DNA from: CAVOEB01 sp965249645
GTDB lineage: Bacteria; Pseudomonadota; Alphaproteobacteria; UBA828; JAPUJA01
DNA: 64,000 nt
Direction of reading: 5' to 3'
Assembly (NCBI GenBank): GCA_965249645.1
Contig: CBDFML010000012.1
Coordinates: 434,001-498,000, forward strand
The notes under the pieces were generated by a model. That model saw only the letters and a list, made by a program, of their open reading frames with translations. It did not search any database and was not told the origin of the DNA. Below, one piece after another: positions 1-9,370 of this stretch (the first letter of the stretch is position 1; every line of letters begins with the position of its first letter). A program made the translations under genes and the position numbers.

Positions 1-215
1 GGCGCCAGATCGATATGAATGTCGTCGAAGCCGTAATGACCCGCCACGAAACCCGGCAGCATTCCCGAATAAGGCGTGTGGACGTCGCCGCAAATCACTG
101 TGAGACGGACGCCGGGCAGCGGACGCATGCCGAAGCGCTTGAGCACGGCAACGTGGCTGTGCCCGCCGCCGATCAGGACGAGGTCCTTGACGATGGGAGT
201 GGCAATCGGGGTCAT
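1..215 (-). CDS. selD: SelD-type protein, N-terminal FAD domain (partial, runs off the left edge)
   Basis: Only the first 71 codons are present, reading leftward from ATG at 213-215. The peptide has the dinucleotide-binding start LVLIGGGHSHVAVLKRFG, then TPYSGMLPG. This pairing is typical of the NADH-dehydrogenase-like flavin domain fused upstream of selenide, water dikinase in many proteobacteria. The kinase half lies outside the window, so the dikinase assignment is inference; a stand-alone FAD-dependent oxidoreductase is possible. The HD-domain gene lies 76 bp upstream on the same strand and may be cotranscribed. The formate dehydrogenase in this window has Cys rather than selenocysteine, so any selenophosphate made here is not needed for that enzyme. 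Confidence 0.7.
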   Translation of the reverse strand, partial: MTPIATPIVKDLVLIGGGHSHVAVLKRFGMRPLPGVRLTVICGDVHTPYSGMLPGFVAGHYGFDDIHIDLA

Positions 216-291
216 CAGCGCAGCGGGTGCTATTCAGAGTGGCGAGCAGGCGAGCGGCCCGGATGACCGGCGCATCCCGCCCCGTCGAATG

Positions 292-1158
292 CTAGGCGCG
301 TTCGGGACCGAAGCCCGGCATCTTGTGCTCCTCGGCGAAGACCTGGGCGTACAGGCTGGCGATCCATTCCTTGCCTTCCTGGGTAATTCGCAGGTAGCGC
401 AGCGCGTCCTGAATGTAGGGCGTCACGACCTTCCAGTAAAAGGAGGGATAGGCGTCGCGCAGCTCGGCGGCATTGGCGTAGCCGAGAGCTTCCGCCGCGC
501 CGGTCTCTTCGAATTCGCGGAACAGGGCCGAGATCTTGCGCATGTAGTTGGGGTCGGCCATTTGGCCGATCAGGTCGGCGGCGCGAACCAAGCCGGGGTA
601 ATCGTTGGTTTCCTGATAATCGTTGGTCTCGGGCACGGGAAAGCGCGTGTGTTCGAGGTTTCGGGCGACGATGTCGGCGTCGATCTCGCGGGCGTCGTCG
701 AGCTTGCGCCCTCCCAACCTCTCGCGCACGAAAATCTTCCCCCGGATGACGTGATAGGGGGTCAGCGAGGCATCGGATGCGCCAGGCGGCAGGCTGACCG
801 TCTCGCCGTCTTCGTTGATGACGTAGCTGTTGCGTGAATCACCGCGCAACACCCCCCGGACATAGCCGATATCGTGGCAGAGCAGCGAAATGATGTAGTG
901 CAGCCAGTCCGACGGCGTTATGCCGCCTTCGCGCAAATGCTTGCCGCGCAGAATCTCCTGGCCGACCGCGGTGACCATGATGGTGTGATTCATGTTGTGA
1001 TAGGGTGCGTCGCTGTTCGCGATGTTTTCCAGCGCCATGCGTCCGACAAAACCGATGATCCCCGGAAAGCTCGGCTCCAGGTTCGAATAGGTCTGGCGGT
1101 AGGTGTCGGAAAGCTTGGTCGTGAAGGCTTCGATGATTACGTCGGCGGCATTAAACAT
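292..1158 (-). CDS. HD-domain metal-dependent phosphohydrolase
   Basis: This 288-aa soluble protein has the HD signature CHDIGYVRG near residues 94-102 and an upstream conserved His in YHNMNH, as in metal-dependent HD phosphohydrolases. The substrate cannot be told from sequence. The ATG at 1156-1158 is preceded by GGGGAG about 10 nt upstream, which supports this start. Residues near 180-191 contain a tandem six-codon duplication (ETNDYQ then ETNDYP), probably a recent slippage insertion in a loop. The protein sits upstream of the SelD-like gene on the same strand. Confidence 0.8.
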   Translation of the reverse strand: MFNAADVIIEAFTTKLSDTYRQTYSNLEPSFPGIIGFVGRMALENIANSDAPYHNMNHTIMVTAVGQEILRGKHLREGGITPSDWLHYIISLLCHDIGYVRGVLRGDSRNSYVINEDGETVSLPPGASDASLTPYHVIRGKIFVRERLGGRKLDDAREIDADIVARNLEHTRFPVPETNDYQETNDYPGLVRAADLIGQMADPNYMRKISALFREFEETGAAEALGYANAAELRDAYPSFYWKVVTPYIQDALRYLRITQEGKEWIASLYAQVFAEEHKMPGFGPERA

Positions 1159-1352
1159 TGGGCGTTGTCTCCCCGTGGCGTTTGTCTTTCGCGTAGCGGC
1201 AGATCATAAGGGATTTCGGGGCATATTTCGGCAAAAAAGGCGACCGGGCGAGTTGGGGCCCGGTCGAGGCGTTCGATTGTGAGCGCCCCGGGGCTCTGTT
1301 AATCTGCCCGCCACGCGCGCGAGCCTGAGCGCGGGCGAGGGAGAGAGCGCCG

Positions 1353-2648
1353 ATGGCTGATCCGAAATTCCTGAACTTCGATACCCTGAGCCTGCATGCC
1401 GGCCAGCATCCCGACCCGGTGACGGGCGCGCGGGCAGTGCCGATCTACCAGACCACCTCCTATGTGTTTCGCGACGTCGATCACGCCGCCTCGCTGTTCA
1501 ATCTCGAACGGGCGGGTCACATTTATTCGCGAATCTCCAATCCGACGGTCGCCGTGCTCGAAGAACGCATTGCGGCGCTCGAGGGCGGCGTCGGTGCGGT
1601 CTGCACCGCGAGCGGCCAGGCAGCCTGCCATCTCGGCATCGTGACCCTGATGGGCGCGGGCGGGCATATCGTCTCGTCGGGGTCGATCTACGGCGGAACC
1701 CACAATCTGTTCACTCACACTCTGCCGCGCTTCGGCATCACCACCAGCTTCGTCGATCCGCGCGATCCCGGTGCCTTCCGCCGCGCGATCCGGCCCGAGA
1801 CACGGCTGCTGTTCGCCGAGACGCTCGGCAATCCGGGTCTCGAAGTGCTCGACATCGAGGCGGTCGCGGGGGTAGCGCACGAAGCAGGGTTGCCGCTGAT
1901 GATCGATTCGACATTCGCGACGCCTTATTTGTGTCGCCCCTTCGAGCACGGCGCGGATATCATCATGCATTCGGTGACCAAGTTTCTGGGTGGCCACGGG
2001 GTCGCGATCGGCGGCGTGCTGGTGGATGGCGGTCAGTTTGACTGGGAGGCCTCGGGAAAGTTCCCCAGCCTGACCGAGCCCTATGCCGGCTATCACGGTC
2101 TCGATTTTGCCGAGGAATTCGGACCCCAGGCGATGATCGTGCGCGCGCGGGCCGAGGGCTTGCGCGACTTCGGCGCCTGCATGAGCCCGACCAACGCCTT
2201 TTACATCCTCCAGGGCGTCGAGACCCTGCCGGTGCGCATGGCGCGCCATGTGGAAAACGCGCGACGCATCGTGGCCTTCCTACACGAGCACGAAGCGGTG
2301 AGCTGGGTTACCTATCCCGAACTGCCCGAGCACCCTGACCGCGCTCTCGCCGCCCGGTTGCTGCCGCGCGGCTGCGGCGCGATCTTCTCGTTCGGGATCA
2401 AGGGTGGACGCACTGCCGGGGCCCGCTTTATCGAACGGGTTAAGCTGTTCTCCCACCTCGCCAACGTGGGCGATGCCAAGTCTCTGGTGATTCATCCGGC
2501 GAGCACGACCCACCAGCAGCTCGACGCCAAAGCGCTCGATGCGGCGGGGATCGGCGAAGACCTGGTGCGGCTCTCGATCGGTCTGGAGGATGCCGACGAC
2601 CTGATCGACGACCTGGCCCAGGCGCTCAAGGCCTCGCAGAAGGGGTAG
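1353..2648 (+). CDS. metY: O-acetylhomoserine aminocarboxypropyltransferase (sulfhydrylase)
   Basis: This is a 431-aa PLP enzyme of the Cys/Met metabolism family. The PLP lysine is K210 in SVTKFLGGHG, and YSRISNPT near residue 58 is a family cofactor-binding motif. The length and the FFILQGVETL-like region fit O-acetylhomoserine sulfhydrylase, which makes homocysteine from O-acetylhomoserine and sulfide, better than the shorter cystathionine gamma-synthases. GGGAGAG lies just upstream of the ATG. The next gene starts 14 bp after the stop, so the two are probably one transcript. Confidence 0.9.
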   Translation: MADPKFLNFDTLSLHAGQHPDPVTGARAVPIYQTTSYVFRDVDHAASLFNLERAGHIYSRISNPTVAVLEERIAALEGGVGAVCTASGQAACHLGIVTLMGAGGHIVSSGSIYGGTHNLFTHTLPRFGITTSFVDPRDPGAFRRAIRPETRLLFAETLGNPGLEVLDIEAVAGVAHEAGLPLMIDSTFATPYLCRPFEHGADIIMHSVTKFLGGHGVAIGGVLVDGGQFDWEASGKFPSLTEPYAGYHGLDFAEEFGPQAMIVRARAEGLRDFGACMSPTNAFYILQGVETLPVRMARHVENARRIVAFLHEHEAVSWVTYPELPEHPDRALAARLLPRGCGAIFSFGIKGGRTAGARFIERVKLFSHLANVGDAKSLVIHPASTTHQQLDAKALDAAGIGEDLVRLSIGLEDADDLIDDLAQALKASQKG

Positions 2649-2662
2649 GCGGGGGTGACACC

Positions 2663-3451
2663 ATGAAGCTCAAGGTCGACGGCAAGGCGGTTTTCGCGGC
2701 CACCGGAGGCACACCGTTCCAGCGCAAACGGCCCTACGCGGTGTTCATCCACGGCGCGGGGATGGATCACATCGTCTGGGCGATGCAGGCGCGCTATTTC
2801 GGCCATCACGGCTACGACGTGCTGGCGGTCGATCTGCCCGGCCACGGGGCATCGGCCGGGCCGGCGCTGGAGAGCATCGAGGAGGCGGCCGCATGGCTGC
2901 TGCGCATGCTCGATGCGGCAAAGGTCGAGCGGGCGACACTGATCGGCCACAGCATGGGCGGGCTGGTGGCCCTCGCAGCCGCCGCCGTGGCGCCCGAGCG
3001 GGTCGAGAAGCTGGCGATTCTGGGCGGCTCGGGCGAAATGTCGGTGGCGTCGAGCTTGCTTGAGCTGGCGCAGGCAGACGATCCGCGAGCCTATGATCTG
3101 ATGGCCTTGTGGGGTCACCATATGGGAGCCCAGATCGGCGGCCACCCGACCCCGGGGTTGTGGTTGATGGGGGGCAGCCTGCGCTTGCTCGCACGCGGCG
3201 AAAAGGGTGTTTTGGGTATCGATCTTGCCGCATGTAACGCGTACAGCGGAGGGCCTGACGCCGCGGCCAAGGTGTGCTGTCCGGCGCTACTCGTGATCGG
3301 CGAACGCGATATCATGACGCCGCCCCGGGCAGGCCGTGCGCTCGCCGAGGCGATTGCCGGTGCCGAGGTGGCGATGATACCCGCCGGCGGGCATATGATG
3401 CTGGTCGAACAGCCCGACGCCTCGCTCGACGCGCTGCGCAGCTTCGTCTGA
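2663..3451 (+). CDS. Alpha/beta-fold hydrolase
   Basis: This 262-aa protein has the nucleophile elbow GHSMGG with Ser97, an acid residue in GERDIMTPP, and a C-terminal catalytic His in GGHMML. It also has the HGAGMDH oxyanion-hole region near residue 30. The full catalytic triad is visible, so the enzyme should be active. The substrate is unknown. It follows metY with a 14-bp gap, so a role linked to acyl-homoserine or methionine metabolism is possible but not shown. Confidence 0.85.
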   Translation: MKLKVDGKAVFAATGGTPFQRKRPYAVFIHGAGMDHIVWAMQARYFGHHGYDVLAVDLPGHGASAGPALESIEEAAAWLLRMLDAAKVERATLIGHSMGGLVALAAAAVAPERVEKLAILGGSGEMSVASSLLELAQADDPRAYDLMALWGHHMGAQIGGHPTPGLWLMGGSLRLLARGEKGVLGIDLAACNAYSGGPDAAAKVCCPALLVIGERDIMTPPRAGRALAEAIAGAEVAMIPAGGHMMLVEQPDASLDALRSFV

Positions 3452-3497
3452 GGGTGCGATGTTTGGCAACTGCTTTTGCGTACCTAAATTGAATGGC

Positions 3498-3818
3498 ATG
3501 AGTCCGAGGGTTTTCGTGCTCGCCCTGCTTTTTGCCACAGCCGCGCCTGCGACCGGCGTGGTCGGCGGCGGCGGGGCAGCGGATGCCGGCCAGACGCTGA
3601 GCGGGCAGCTTACCTCGGAGGGTGTGGAATGCCCCGCATTTCGGGACCAGGCCGGCGCCCTCTATACCCTACAGGGCGATCTCAAGGGGTTTGGACCGGG
3701 CGACGCAGTGTGCCTGCGCGCGATCCCGGGCGGCATTTCCTTTTGTATGCAAGGCACGCTGTTGAGCGTCCTCGATATCGCCAAATCCTGCGATCGCCTG
3801 GCACCGGCCGAGCCATGA
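3498..3818 (+). CDS. Small secreted protein, DUF5818-like
   Basis: The preferred start is the ATG at 3498, 39 nt inside the longest ORF, because the following residues form a signal peptide (a positively charged start, then VLALLFATAAPATG). The mature part (LTSEGVECPAFRDQAGALYT, then GFGPGDAVCLRA) resembles the small DUF5818 proteins with conserved cysteines, seen in alphaproteobacteria. It is probably periplasmic. Function is unknown. Confidence 0.6.
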   Translation: MSPRVFVLALLFATAAPATGVVGGGGAADAGQTLSGQLTSEGVECPAFRDQAGALYTLQGDLKGFGPGDAVCLRAIPGGISFCMQGTLLSVLDIAKSCDRLAPAEP

Positions 3819-3954
3819 CGGAGCGGCGCGGGCACCCAAACCCGTTAACCATGATTAATGCGAGGCCTTTGCGCCCAGGGCTTGCATTTTGGTATGATTT
3901 CGGTCGATCGGCAGAGCGGGCGCCGATACGGTGCCCGGTAACCGGGAACGACGC

Positions 3955-5682
3955 ATGACGAGCGGTAAGAGCATTCTAGTGATCGAGGACGCGCCGACGG
4001 TGCGGGACAAGATCCTGACGGTGCTCGACTTCGAGGGATTCGACGCGATGGGCGCGCCGGATGGCCTCGAAGGTGTGGAGCTTGCGCAGCAGCACAAGCC
4101 TGACCTAATTATCTGCGACGTGATGATGCCCCGGCTCGACGGCTACGGCACCTTGGCCGAGCTGCAGAAGAACCCCGAGACGGCCGCGATTCCGTTCATC
4201 TTCCTCACGGCCAAGGCAGACCGCGGCAACATGCGCCAGGGCATGGATCTGGGCGCGGACGATTATCTTACCAAGCCGTTCACGGTTCCCGAGCTGATCT
4301 CAGCGGTTAACGCCCGGCTTGGCCGGCGCGAAATGCTGGCACAACGCTATGCCGAGCAGCTTCAGCACGCTGAGCAGACCCTGCAGCGTATCGCACGGGT
4401 CAGCCGGGTAACCGACTTGCCCAACCGAGATTGCTTCGAGGACGATCTCGCCGCGGCACTGACGACGACCCGCGACGACGGCCTCGCCGTGCTCCTGGTC
4501 GACGTTGAAGGCGTCAAGCTGGTCAACGAGGCTTGGGGCCATAAAATCGGCGACCGTTTGCTCAAGGCGGTGGCCGAACGGGTCACGGAATCGGTGAGAA
4601 CGGCCGGGGGGACGAACCTGGCTCATCTTGGCGGCGGCGAATTCGGCCTGATCATGGCGGGCAAGCGGCTGCGACCGCAGATCGAGCAGGTGACGGAAAT
4701 CCTCTTCGAAGATCTTTCCGGCGCCTTCCAGGTCGAGGGCCACGAGATCTTTGTGACCGCCGATCTTGGTGTTGCGTTCGCGCCCGAACACGGCGATGAG
4801 GCCGTCGCGTTGCTCAAAAACGCTGATACCGCCGTGCATTGGGCCCGCGATCTCGCGCCAAATCGCTACCAGGTCTTTACCGAGGACATGAGCACTACTG
4901 CAATCGAGCGCCTGCTCGGCCAGAGTGCCTTGCACCGGGCGCTCGAAGACGACGAACTCGAGGTTCGCTTTCGCCCGCGGCGGAACCTCAAGACAGGGCG
5001 AATTTCATCGCTCGACGCGGTGCCCTTCTGGAGCCACCCCGAGCTCGGCCTCGTCGCGCCGGAGCGGTTCATGGGGTTTGCCGAGGAAGCCGGGGTCGGT
5101 GGCCAGATCACAAGCTGGATCCTGCGGACCGCGTGCGAACAGAATGCCGCCTGGCAGAAGGCGGGCTATCCATCGGTGCGCATGACAGTGCGAATCGACG
5201 GTCAGCAGCTCGTCGACCCGGGATTGGCAGAAAAGGTCGAAAGCGCGTTGCGCGAGACCGGGGCAAAGCCCGAAACCCTCGAGCTGCTGGTCAATGAAGA
5301 AGCGATCACCAAAAATCTCGAGGACGCGGGCAAGAAACTCATTCGAATCAAGACCCAAGGCGTCGAACTCTGCGTCGACGACTTCAGCATCCAGGAGCGC
5401 TCGCTCAAGATGGTCAAGAAGCTGCCCGTCGACCGGCTGATCCTGAAGCGCTCACTGATCATGCACGTGGCCGACGACCTGGAAGACCGCGCGATCGTTA
5501 CCGCAGTCATCTCGCTCGCCCATTCGCTCGGTCTCAAGGTCGTGGCCGAGGGTGTCGAAACCGACGAGCAGTTCAAGATCCTGCGCCTACGTCAGTGCGA
5601 CGAAGTGCAGGGTTACGCGTCGGGCGCGCCGATGTCGTCCTGGAAGGCGGAAAAAATGCTGGCGAGCCGCGCCCGGCTTTAA
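3955..5682 (+). CDS. Response regulator with degenerate GGDEF and EAL domains
   Basis: The order is an N-terminal REC domain (phospho-acceptor Asp in IICDVMMPRLDGYG, conserved Lys in LTKPF), then GGDEF, then EAL, about 575 aa. The GGDEF site reads GGGEF, so the third residue that contacts GTP/metal is Gly. The EAL motif is replaced by LDAVPFW, and the usual DDFG reads DDFS, although VVAEGVET near the end is kept. Both catalytic sites therefore look inactive. This suggests a phosphorylation-controlled c-di-GMP or GTP binding scaffold rather than a cyclase or phosphodiesterase. An in-frame GTG at 3931 is an alternative start; the ATG at 3955 begins directly before the REC beta-strand. Confidence 0.85.
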   Translation: MTSGKSILVIEDAPTVRDKILTVLDFEGFDAMGAPDGLEGVELAQQHKPDLIICDVMMPRLDGYGTLAELQKNPETAAIPFIFLTAKADRGNMRQGMDLGADDYLTKPFTVPELISAVNARLGRREMLAQRYAEQLQHAEQTLQRIARVSRVTDLPNRDCFEDDLAAALTTTRDDGLAVLLVDVEGVKLVNEAWGHKIGDRLLKAVAERVTESVRTAGGTNLAHLGGGEFGLIMAGKRLRPQIEQVTEILFEDLSGAFQVEGHEIFVTADLGVAFAPEHGDEAVALLKNADTAVHWARDLAPNRYQVFTEDMSTTAIERLLGQSALHRALEDDELEVRFRPRRNLKTGRISSLDAVPFWSHPELGLVAPERFMGFAEEAGVGGQITSWILRTACEQNAAWQKAGYPSVRMTVRIDGQQLVDPGLAEKVESALRETGAKPETLELLVNEEAITKNLEDAGKKLIRIKTQGVELCVDDFSIQERSLKMVKKLPVDRLILKRSLIMHVADDLEDRAIVTAVISLAHSLGLKVVAEGVETDEQFKILRLRQCDEVQGYASGAPMSSWKAEKMLASRARL

Positions 5683-5696
5683 CGCCGGGGCCCGGC

Positions 5697-6467
5697 CTAG
5701 GGCGCGAACTGCTCGGACAGGATGCGTTCCTCGAGATCGTGTTCCGGATCGAACAGGATCGAGACTTTCACTGACGGATCCTGAATTACCTCGACCGATA
5801 CCACGTCGCGCACTTCGGTAAAATCCGCCACTGCGCTGATCGGGCGTTTACGGCTTTCCAGCACCTCGAAACGCACACGCGCGGTCTGGGGCAGCAGGGC
5901 CCCGCGCCAGCGGCGTGGGCGGAATGCGCTGATCGGGGTCAGACAAAGAACTTCGGCGCGAAGTGGCACGATCGGGCCATGGGCGGAAAAGTTGTAGGCC
6001 GTGCTTCCCGCCGCGGTCGCCACGAGCACGCCGTCGCAGATCAGTTCGGGGATGCGCACCCGGTCGTCGACCTTGATCAGCACCTTGGCTGCCTGACGCG
6101 TCTCTCGCAGCAGCGAGACCTCGTTGATCGCCAGGCCTTCATGCTGGGTGCCGTCTATCGATTCAGCCTGCATGCGCAAAGGGTGCAGCACGGCGGCGTT
6201 AGTCGCCTGCAGTCGATCGATCAGGTCGACTTCACCGTACTCGTTCATCAGAAAGCCGATCGAGCCGCGGTTCATACCGTAGAGCGGTACACCCACGGTC
6301 ATGTATCGGTGCAGGCTCTCGAGCATGAAACCGTCGCCGCCGAGGGCGACGATGACGTCGGCTTGCTCAGGGTCGACATGGTCGTAACGTGCCTTGAGGT
6401 CGGACAGGGCCTCCTGCGCCCGGGGCGAGCCGCTCGCCACGAAGCCGATTTTTTCATAGGTCTTCAA
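5697..6467 (-). CDS. nadK: NAD kinase
   Basis: This 256-aa protein phosphorylates NAD to NADP. It has the signature GGDG at residues 43-46, GMNRGSIGFLMN, INEVSLLRE and the nucleotide-binding TAAGSTAYNFSAHGPIVP. The start is a TTG codon (6465-6467) giving the usual MKxxEKIGFVAS beginning. GGGAAG lies 5-10 nt upstream on the minus strand and no in-frame ATG fits, so TTG is well supported. It lies downstream of moaA on the same strand. Confidence 0.93.
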   Translation of the reverse strand: MKTYEKIGFVASGSPRAQEALSDLKARYDHVDPEQADVIVALGGDGFMLESLHRYMTVGVPLYGMNRGSIGFLMNEYGEVDLIDRLQATNAAVLHPLRMQAESIDGTQHEGLAINEVSLLRETRQAAKVLIKVDDRVRIPELICDGVLVATAAGSTAYNFSAHGPIVPLRAEVLCLTPISAFRPRRWRGALLPQTARVRFEVLESRKRPISAVADFTEVRDVVSVEVIQDPSVKVSILFDPEHDLEERILSEQFAP

Positions 6468-6478
6468 GTAGCTTCCCT

Positions 6479-6499
6479 AGCGCGCCAAGCCGGCGCGCT
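6479..6499. terminator. Perfect 8-bp GC-rich hairpin in the nadK leader
   Basis: AGCGCGCC-AAGCC-GGCGCGCT forms a perfect 8-bp stem. On the plus strand it is followed by C6T5, resembling a rho-independent terminator for plus-strand transcription. On the minus strand it sits between moaA and nadK, immediately upstream of the nadK ribosome-binding site, where it could affect nadK translation or processing. Which role applies is not decided by the sequence. Confidence 0.45.
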
Positions 6500-6554
6500 C
6501 CCCCCTTTTTGGCTCACAGTATAACCTGTTCGGGCGCTGCCGTCAGCGTGCGGC

Positions 6555-7544
6555 TCAGCCGCCGGTGACGCTCATGTGACGGGACAGGGCTGGCCGGTTG
6601 TTCCGGCGGTCGATAATGAAATCGTGGCCCTTGGGTTTGCGGCCGATGGCCTCGTCGATGGCCTCCACGAGACGCTCATTGGTTTCACTCTCGCGGACCG
6701 CGCGGCGCAGATCGGCATTGTCCTCCTGACCCAGGCACATATAAAGCATGCCGGTGCAGGTCAGGCGGACCCGGTTACAGGATTCGCAGAAATTATGGGT
6801 CAGCGGCGTGATCAAGCCGAGCCGCCGGCCGGTCTCGCGGACCCGGACATAGCGGGCCGGCCCACCGGTCGAATAGTCGATGTCGTCCAGTGTCCAGCGC
6901 TGCTGCAAATCGCTGCGCACGATGGAAAGTGGTAAATACTGGTCGACCCGATCGCCGTCGATCTCGCCCAGCGGCATGGTCTCGATCAGGGTCAGGTCGA
7001 AGCCCTTGTCGCCGCACCAGCGCACCATGGCGTCGATCTCGTCGCGGTTGACTTCCTTAAGCGCGACCATGTTGATCTTGATCTCGAGGCCTGCTGATTG
7101 CGCTGCGTCGAGGCCGGCCATGACCTTGTCAAATTTTCCCCATCGGGTGATGCGGGAAAACTTCTCGGCGTCGAGGGTGTCGAGCGACACGTTGATCCGA
7201 CGTACGCCGCAGGCGACGAGCTCGTCGGCGAAGCGGGCGAGTTGGCTGCCGTTGGTGGTCAGGGTCAACTCGTCGAGGGCGCCGCTCTGAAGATGGCGGC
7301 CCAGGGAGCGAAACAGGCTCATCACGTCGCGTCGCACCAGCGGTTCACCGCCGGTCAACCGCAATTTTTTCACGCCCAACCCGATGAACGTGCTGCAAAC
7401 CCGGTCGAGTTCTTCCAGGGTGAGCAACTCGGCCTTGGGCAGAAACGTCATGTCTTCCGCCATGCAGTAGACGCAACGGAAGTCGCAGCGGTCGGTAACC
7501 GACACGCGGAGATAGGAAACATGTCGCCCGAACGGATCGATCAT
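6555..7544 (-). CDS. moaA: GTP 3',8-cyclase MoaA (molybdenum cofactor synthesis)
   Basis: This 329-aa radical SAM enzyme performs the first step of molybdopterin synthesis. The N-terminal cluster ligands are C20, C24 and C27 in RCDFRCVYC. The C-terminal second cluster is in FCESCNRVRLTCTG. The protein ends in the conserved GG dipeptide needed in MoaA. SAM-binding LTGGEPLVR is present. It supplies the pterin for the formate dehydrogenase encoded downstream. nadK follows on the same strand after 87 bp. Confidence 0.95.
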   Translation of the reverse strand: MIDPFGRHVSYLRVSVTDRCDFRCVYCMAEDMTFLPKAELLTLEELDRVCSTFIGLGVKKLRLTGGEPLVRRDVMSLFRSLGRHLQSGALDELTLTTNGSQLARFADELVACGVRRINVSLDTLDAEKFSRITRWGKFDKVMAGLDAAQSAGLEIKINMVALKEVNRDEIDAMVRWCGDKGFDLTLIETMPLGEIDGDRVDQYLPLSIVRSDLQQRWTLDDIDYSTGGPARYVRVRETGRRLGLITPLTHNFCESCNRVRLTCTGMLYMCLGQEDNADLRRAVRESETNERLVEAIDEAIGRKPKGHDFIIDRRNNRPALSRHMSVTGG

Positions 7545-7675
7545 CGCGACAGGAACTCGCTCTTGGTTGTGCGGGGACGCTGAGATGTCCCCGTCGTCGG
7601 GTACTTAAAGGATATAATACGCGATACGTGGGATTTCTCCCCTAAATTCCGCAGGGAGCTTTGGGCGGGCAGGCT

Positions 7676-9370
7676 TCAGTCAGTGGTGTCCGGTGATTCG
7701 GTGGTGGCTTTTCCATCCGGGGCCATCAATGGCAGGCGAACCGTAAAGCGCGAGCCCTTGCCCGGTCTGCTCTCCAGCCAGATTTCGCCGCCCATCAACT
7801 GGACCAGATGGCGAGAAATCGTCAAGCCCAGGCCGGTGCCTTCATGAGGGCGGTATTCTATGTTCTGGCCGACTTGCTGAAAGCTTTCGAAGACCTTTTC
7901 CTGCATATCGGGTGCGATACCGATGCCTGTGTCCCACACGGTGATATCGGCCATGCCGGACATTCGGGTTTCGACATCAACGCCAACCCGGCCACCCGCA
8001 TCGGTAAACTTGACGGCGTTGCCCAGCAGATTGATCATTACCTGGCGCAGCCGCACAGGATCCGCGACGACGAGAGCGTCGCTGTCGGTGGCAACCTCTG
8101 AAATGTCGATCGATTTCTGCTCGCTCTGGAGAGTGACGAAGGAGCGGGCATCATCGAGTACTGCATGCAGGCTGACCGGCTCGGCCATCACGGTCATTAC
8201 GTCGCTCTCGATTTTCGCGACGTCGAGCACGTCGTTGATCACACCAAGCAAGTGCTGCGCGGCGGAGAGTACGTCGTTGCTGTAGCCCAGATAGGGATCT
8301 GACAACGGGCCGAACATCTGCTTCGACGCAATCTCGGAAAATCCGATGATGGCGTTAAGCGGCGTGCGCAGCTCGTGGCTCATCATCGCGAGGAATTTGC
8401 TTTTTGACTGGACCGCTGCGATCGCACTTTCATTGGCGGCGCCCAATTCCCTGTTGCGCTCGACCAGGGCCTTCATCGCCTGATCGACATCGCGTCGGGA
8501 CGCCACCGCGTCAGCCTCCGCCTCGACCTGTGCCGTGATCTCGGTGGCGGTCCCGTGATAGCCACTAAATTGCCGGCCCTCGTCGGCGAACAGGGGCATG
8601 CCGCTGAGATGAAGATAGCGCTCGCGTCCATCGGTATCCGTCATGCGATAGCGGATGTTGCGAAATGGCGTGCGGCGCCGGAAGATTTCTTCCGTCGTGG
8701 GGCCGCCATTTTCCGGCTCGTCGAAGCTGCCCAAATCACGCAGGCTGAGGCCCGAGAGAAGTTTGGACGGTAGGCCCGTGATGGCGCTGATGCCGCGTGA
8801 AATATTGATGACCGCGAGCTCCGCGTCAGTCTCCCATGTCCAGTCCGCGATGGAGCGGATCAGCAGATCGGAATGCTCGATCGCTCGAACTGTCTGGCGC
8901 CGTGACGTGTTGAGGTTGGTGACATCGTTGAACACGCCGTAACTGCCCGCGAAATCACCGTTACCGTCCAGCAAGGCGACGTGGCGCGCACGATACCGCT
9001 GGGTGGTATTGCCGATGGATATGGTTTCATCGCGCTCGATCGGCCCGCTGCCTTCCGCCAGGAGCGGGTTGAGAGCCTCGTGATAGGCGACCGATGCCCT
9101 TTGCTTATTCGACCCGCGTACCGCCAGGGCTAGAAGATTGCGGTAAGGCACATTCGCGAATACCAGTGCCCCCGCCTTGTCGCAGACATACATGGGATGA
9201 GAACTGTCCAGCATGCTGCCGACGAGGGCGTCCGTCAGGGACGCCTCGCGCATCGCCTCATGAACCTCTTCCGGGGCGGGGACGGGTTTGGGCGTCGCAG
9301 GTCTGAGATCGGGCGCCGAAGAGACGACCCCGTCGCGCCAGCTTTCGACCAATTCCTTGTATCGGTTCAT
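7676..9370 (-). CDS. PAS-domain sensor histidine kinase
   Basis: This 564-aa protein has no predicted membrane segment and is probably cytoplasmic. It has two PAS-like regions (about 50-155 and 165-280, the second with a PAC-type end), a short coiled coil, a HisKA domain with the phospho-accepting H332 in MSHELRTPLNAI, and a complete HATPase_c domain (NLLGNAVKFTD, DTGIGI, GTGLGLTIS). There is no receiver domain and no neighbouring response regulator, so it is an orphan kinase. Its signal and partner are unknown. Confidence 0.88.
   Translation of the reverse strand: MNRYKELVESWRDGVVSSAPDLRPATPKPVPAPEEVHEAMREASLTDALVGSMLDSSHPMYVCDKAGALVFANVPYRNLLALAVRGSNKQRASVAYHEALNPLLAEGSGPIERDETISIGNTTQRYRARHVALLDGNGDFAGSYGVFNDVTNLNTSRRQTVRAIEHSDLLIRSIADWTWETDAELAVINISRGISAITGLPSKLLSGLSLRDLGSFDEPENGGPTTEEIFRRRTPFRNIRYRMTDTDGRERYLHLSGMPLFADEGRQFSGYHGTATEITAQVEAEADAVASRRDVDQAMKALVERNRELGAANESAIAAVQSKSKFLAMMSHELRTPLNAIIGFSEIASKQMFGPLSDPYLGYSNDVLSAAQHLLGVINDVLDVAKIESDVMTVMAEPVSLHAVLDDARSFVTLQSEQKSIDISEVATDSDALVVADPVRLRQVMINLLGNAVKFTDAGGRVGVDVETRMSGMADITVWDTGIGIAPDMQEKVFESFQQVGQNIEYRPHEGTGLGLTISRHLVQLMGGEIWLESRPGKGSRFTVRLPLMAPDGKATTESPDTTD

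Noticed and set aside
3846..3859. TTAA-N6-TTAA as a CtrA box before the REC-GGDEF-EAL gene
   Set aside because: The spacer is 6 bp, so it is outside the consensus.
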